Origin: Solea solea
Lineage: Eukaryota; Chordata; Actinopteri; Pleuronectiformes; Soleidae
Direction: 5' to 3'
Length of the DNA stretch: 64,000 nucleotides
Assembly: GCF_958295425.1 (NCBI RefSeq)
Contig: NC_081143.1
Location: 14,580,891 to 14,644,890 of the forward strand
Numbering within the stretch: the stretch's first letter is position 1; every line of letters starts with the position of its first letter. Below the pieces are notes generated by a model. It was not told the origin of the DNA and ran no database searches. It worked only from the letters and a program-made list of their open reading frames with translations. Positions 63,280-64,000 of this stretch are shown piece after piece. The translations under genes were made by a program, and so were the position numbers.

Positions 63280-64000
63280 TGATTTTGGACGACATAGTAT
63301 ACTATGACCTTTTTTGGTGATTTTGGACGACATACTATACTATGACCTTTTTAGGTGATTTTGGACGACATACTAAACTATGACTTTTTTGTCTCATTTT
63401 GGACGACATACTATACTATGACGTTTTTGAGTGATTTTGGACGACATACTATACTATGACTTTTTTGTCACATTTTGGACGACATACTATACTATGACTT
63501 TTTTGGTGTCTTTGGACGACATACTATACTATGACTTTTTTTGGTGTCTTTGGACGACATACTATACTATGATGTTTTTGAGTGATTTTGGACGACATAC
63601 TATACTATGACTTTTTTGAGTAATTTTGGACGACATACTATACTATGACGTTTTTGAGTGATTTTGGACGACATACTATACTATGACGTTTTTGAGTGAT
63701 TTTGGACGACATACTATACTATGACCTTTTTTGGTGATTTTGGACGACATACTATACTATGACCTTTTTCGGTGATTTTGGACGACATACTATACTATGA
63801 TGTTTTTGAGTGATTTTGGACGACATACTATACTATGATGTTTTTGAGTGATTTTGGACGCCATACTATACTATGACTTTTTTGAGTGATTTTGGACGAC
63901 ATACTATACTATGACCTTTTTTGGTGATTTTGGACGACATACTATACTATGACCTTTTTAGGTGATTTTGGACGACATACTATACTATGACTTTTTTGTC

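Larger units (their letters stand above)
58978..64000. repeat. Minisatellite/satellite array, ~36-38 bp unit, in a ~2.7 kb higher-order repeat
   Basis: Tandem units share the core GGACGACATACTATACTATG followed by a variable part. The main variants are ACTTTTTTGTC(A/T)CATTTT, A(C/T)GTTTTTGAGTGATTTT, ACTTTTTTTGGTGTCTTT and ACCTTTTTAGGTGATTTT. Roughly 125-135 units are present and the array runs off the right edge. It is interrupted at about 60290-60551 and 63013-63279 by the same tRNA-bearing cassette. The order of unit variants just before and just after the two cassettes is the same, so the cassette and its neighbouring units were amplified together. Confidence 0.95.

Noticed and set aside
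58978..64000. CRISPR-like array
   Set aside because: Units are about 38 bp with repeated linkers, not unique spacers, and the DNA is plainly vertebrate; it is a satellite.

Overview
The window is vertebrate nuclear DNA, almost certainly from a ray-finned (teleost, probably percomorph) fish. Genes are split into many short exons with GT/GC...AG borders, introns are compact, and the intergenic space holds small DNA transposons, (TA)n/(TG)n microsatellites and LINE scraps typical of fish. I found no bacterial, viral or CRISPR feature.

Seven of the eight protein genes form a block that in human lies on 4p14. From left to right: the 3' end of PDS5A (+, 171-2431), UBE2K (-, 10312-5767), SMIM14 (+, 13636-15834), MAP9 (+, 19527-23738), UGDH (+, 26934-31290), LIAS (-, 38266-32430), RPL9 (+, 40191-43915) and RFC1 (+, 46649-57670). 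MAP9 is the exception: from memory it is on 4q in human, yet here it sits between SMIM14 and UGDH. Exon borders were placed by hand from splice sites, reading-frame continuity and remembered human orthologues. Except for UBE2K, every gene joins into one open frame of the expected length (SMIM14 104 aa, MAP9 617 aa, UGDH 490 aa, LIAS 388 aa, RPL9 192 aa, RFC1 1175 aa).

These genes are not a pathway. They are housekeeping neighbours: cohesin regulation (PDS5A), ubiquitin conjugation (UBE2K), an ER membrane protein (SMIM14), spindle microtubules (MAP9), UDP-glucuronate synthesis (UGDH), mitochondrial lipoate synthesis (LIAS), the ribosome (RPL9) and the DNA clamp loader (RFC1).

The last 5 kb (58978-64000, running off the edge) is a different landscape. 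It is a minisatellite of roughly 36-38 bp units arranged in a higher-order repeat of about 2.7 kb, and each higher-order copy carries a full-length tRNA-Ala(AGC) sequence plus a fixed spacer.

Points most worth a second look: a one-base deletion in UBE2K just before the active-site cysteine codon; the tRNA-Ala cassette amplified inside the satellite; a decayed duplicate of the RPL9 last coding exon; four GC-AG introns in one window; an Asp-to-Cys change in the conserved NASD motif of RFC1; and two strong intronic or upstream hairpins. I did not find a clearly new multi-gene system.
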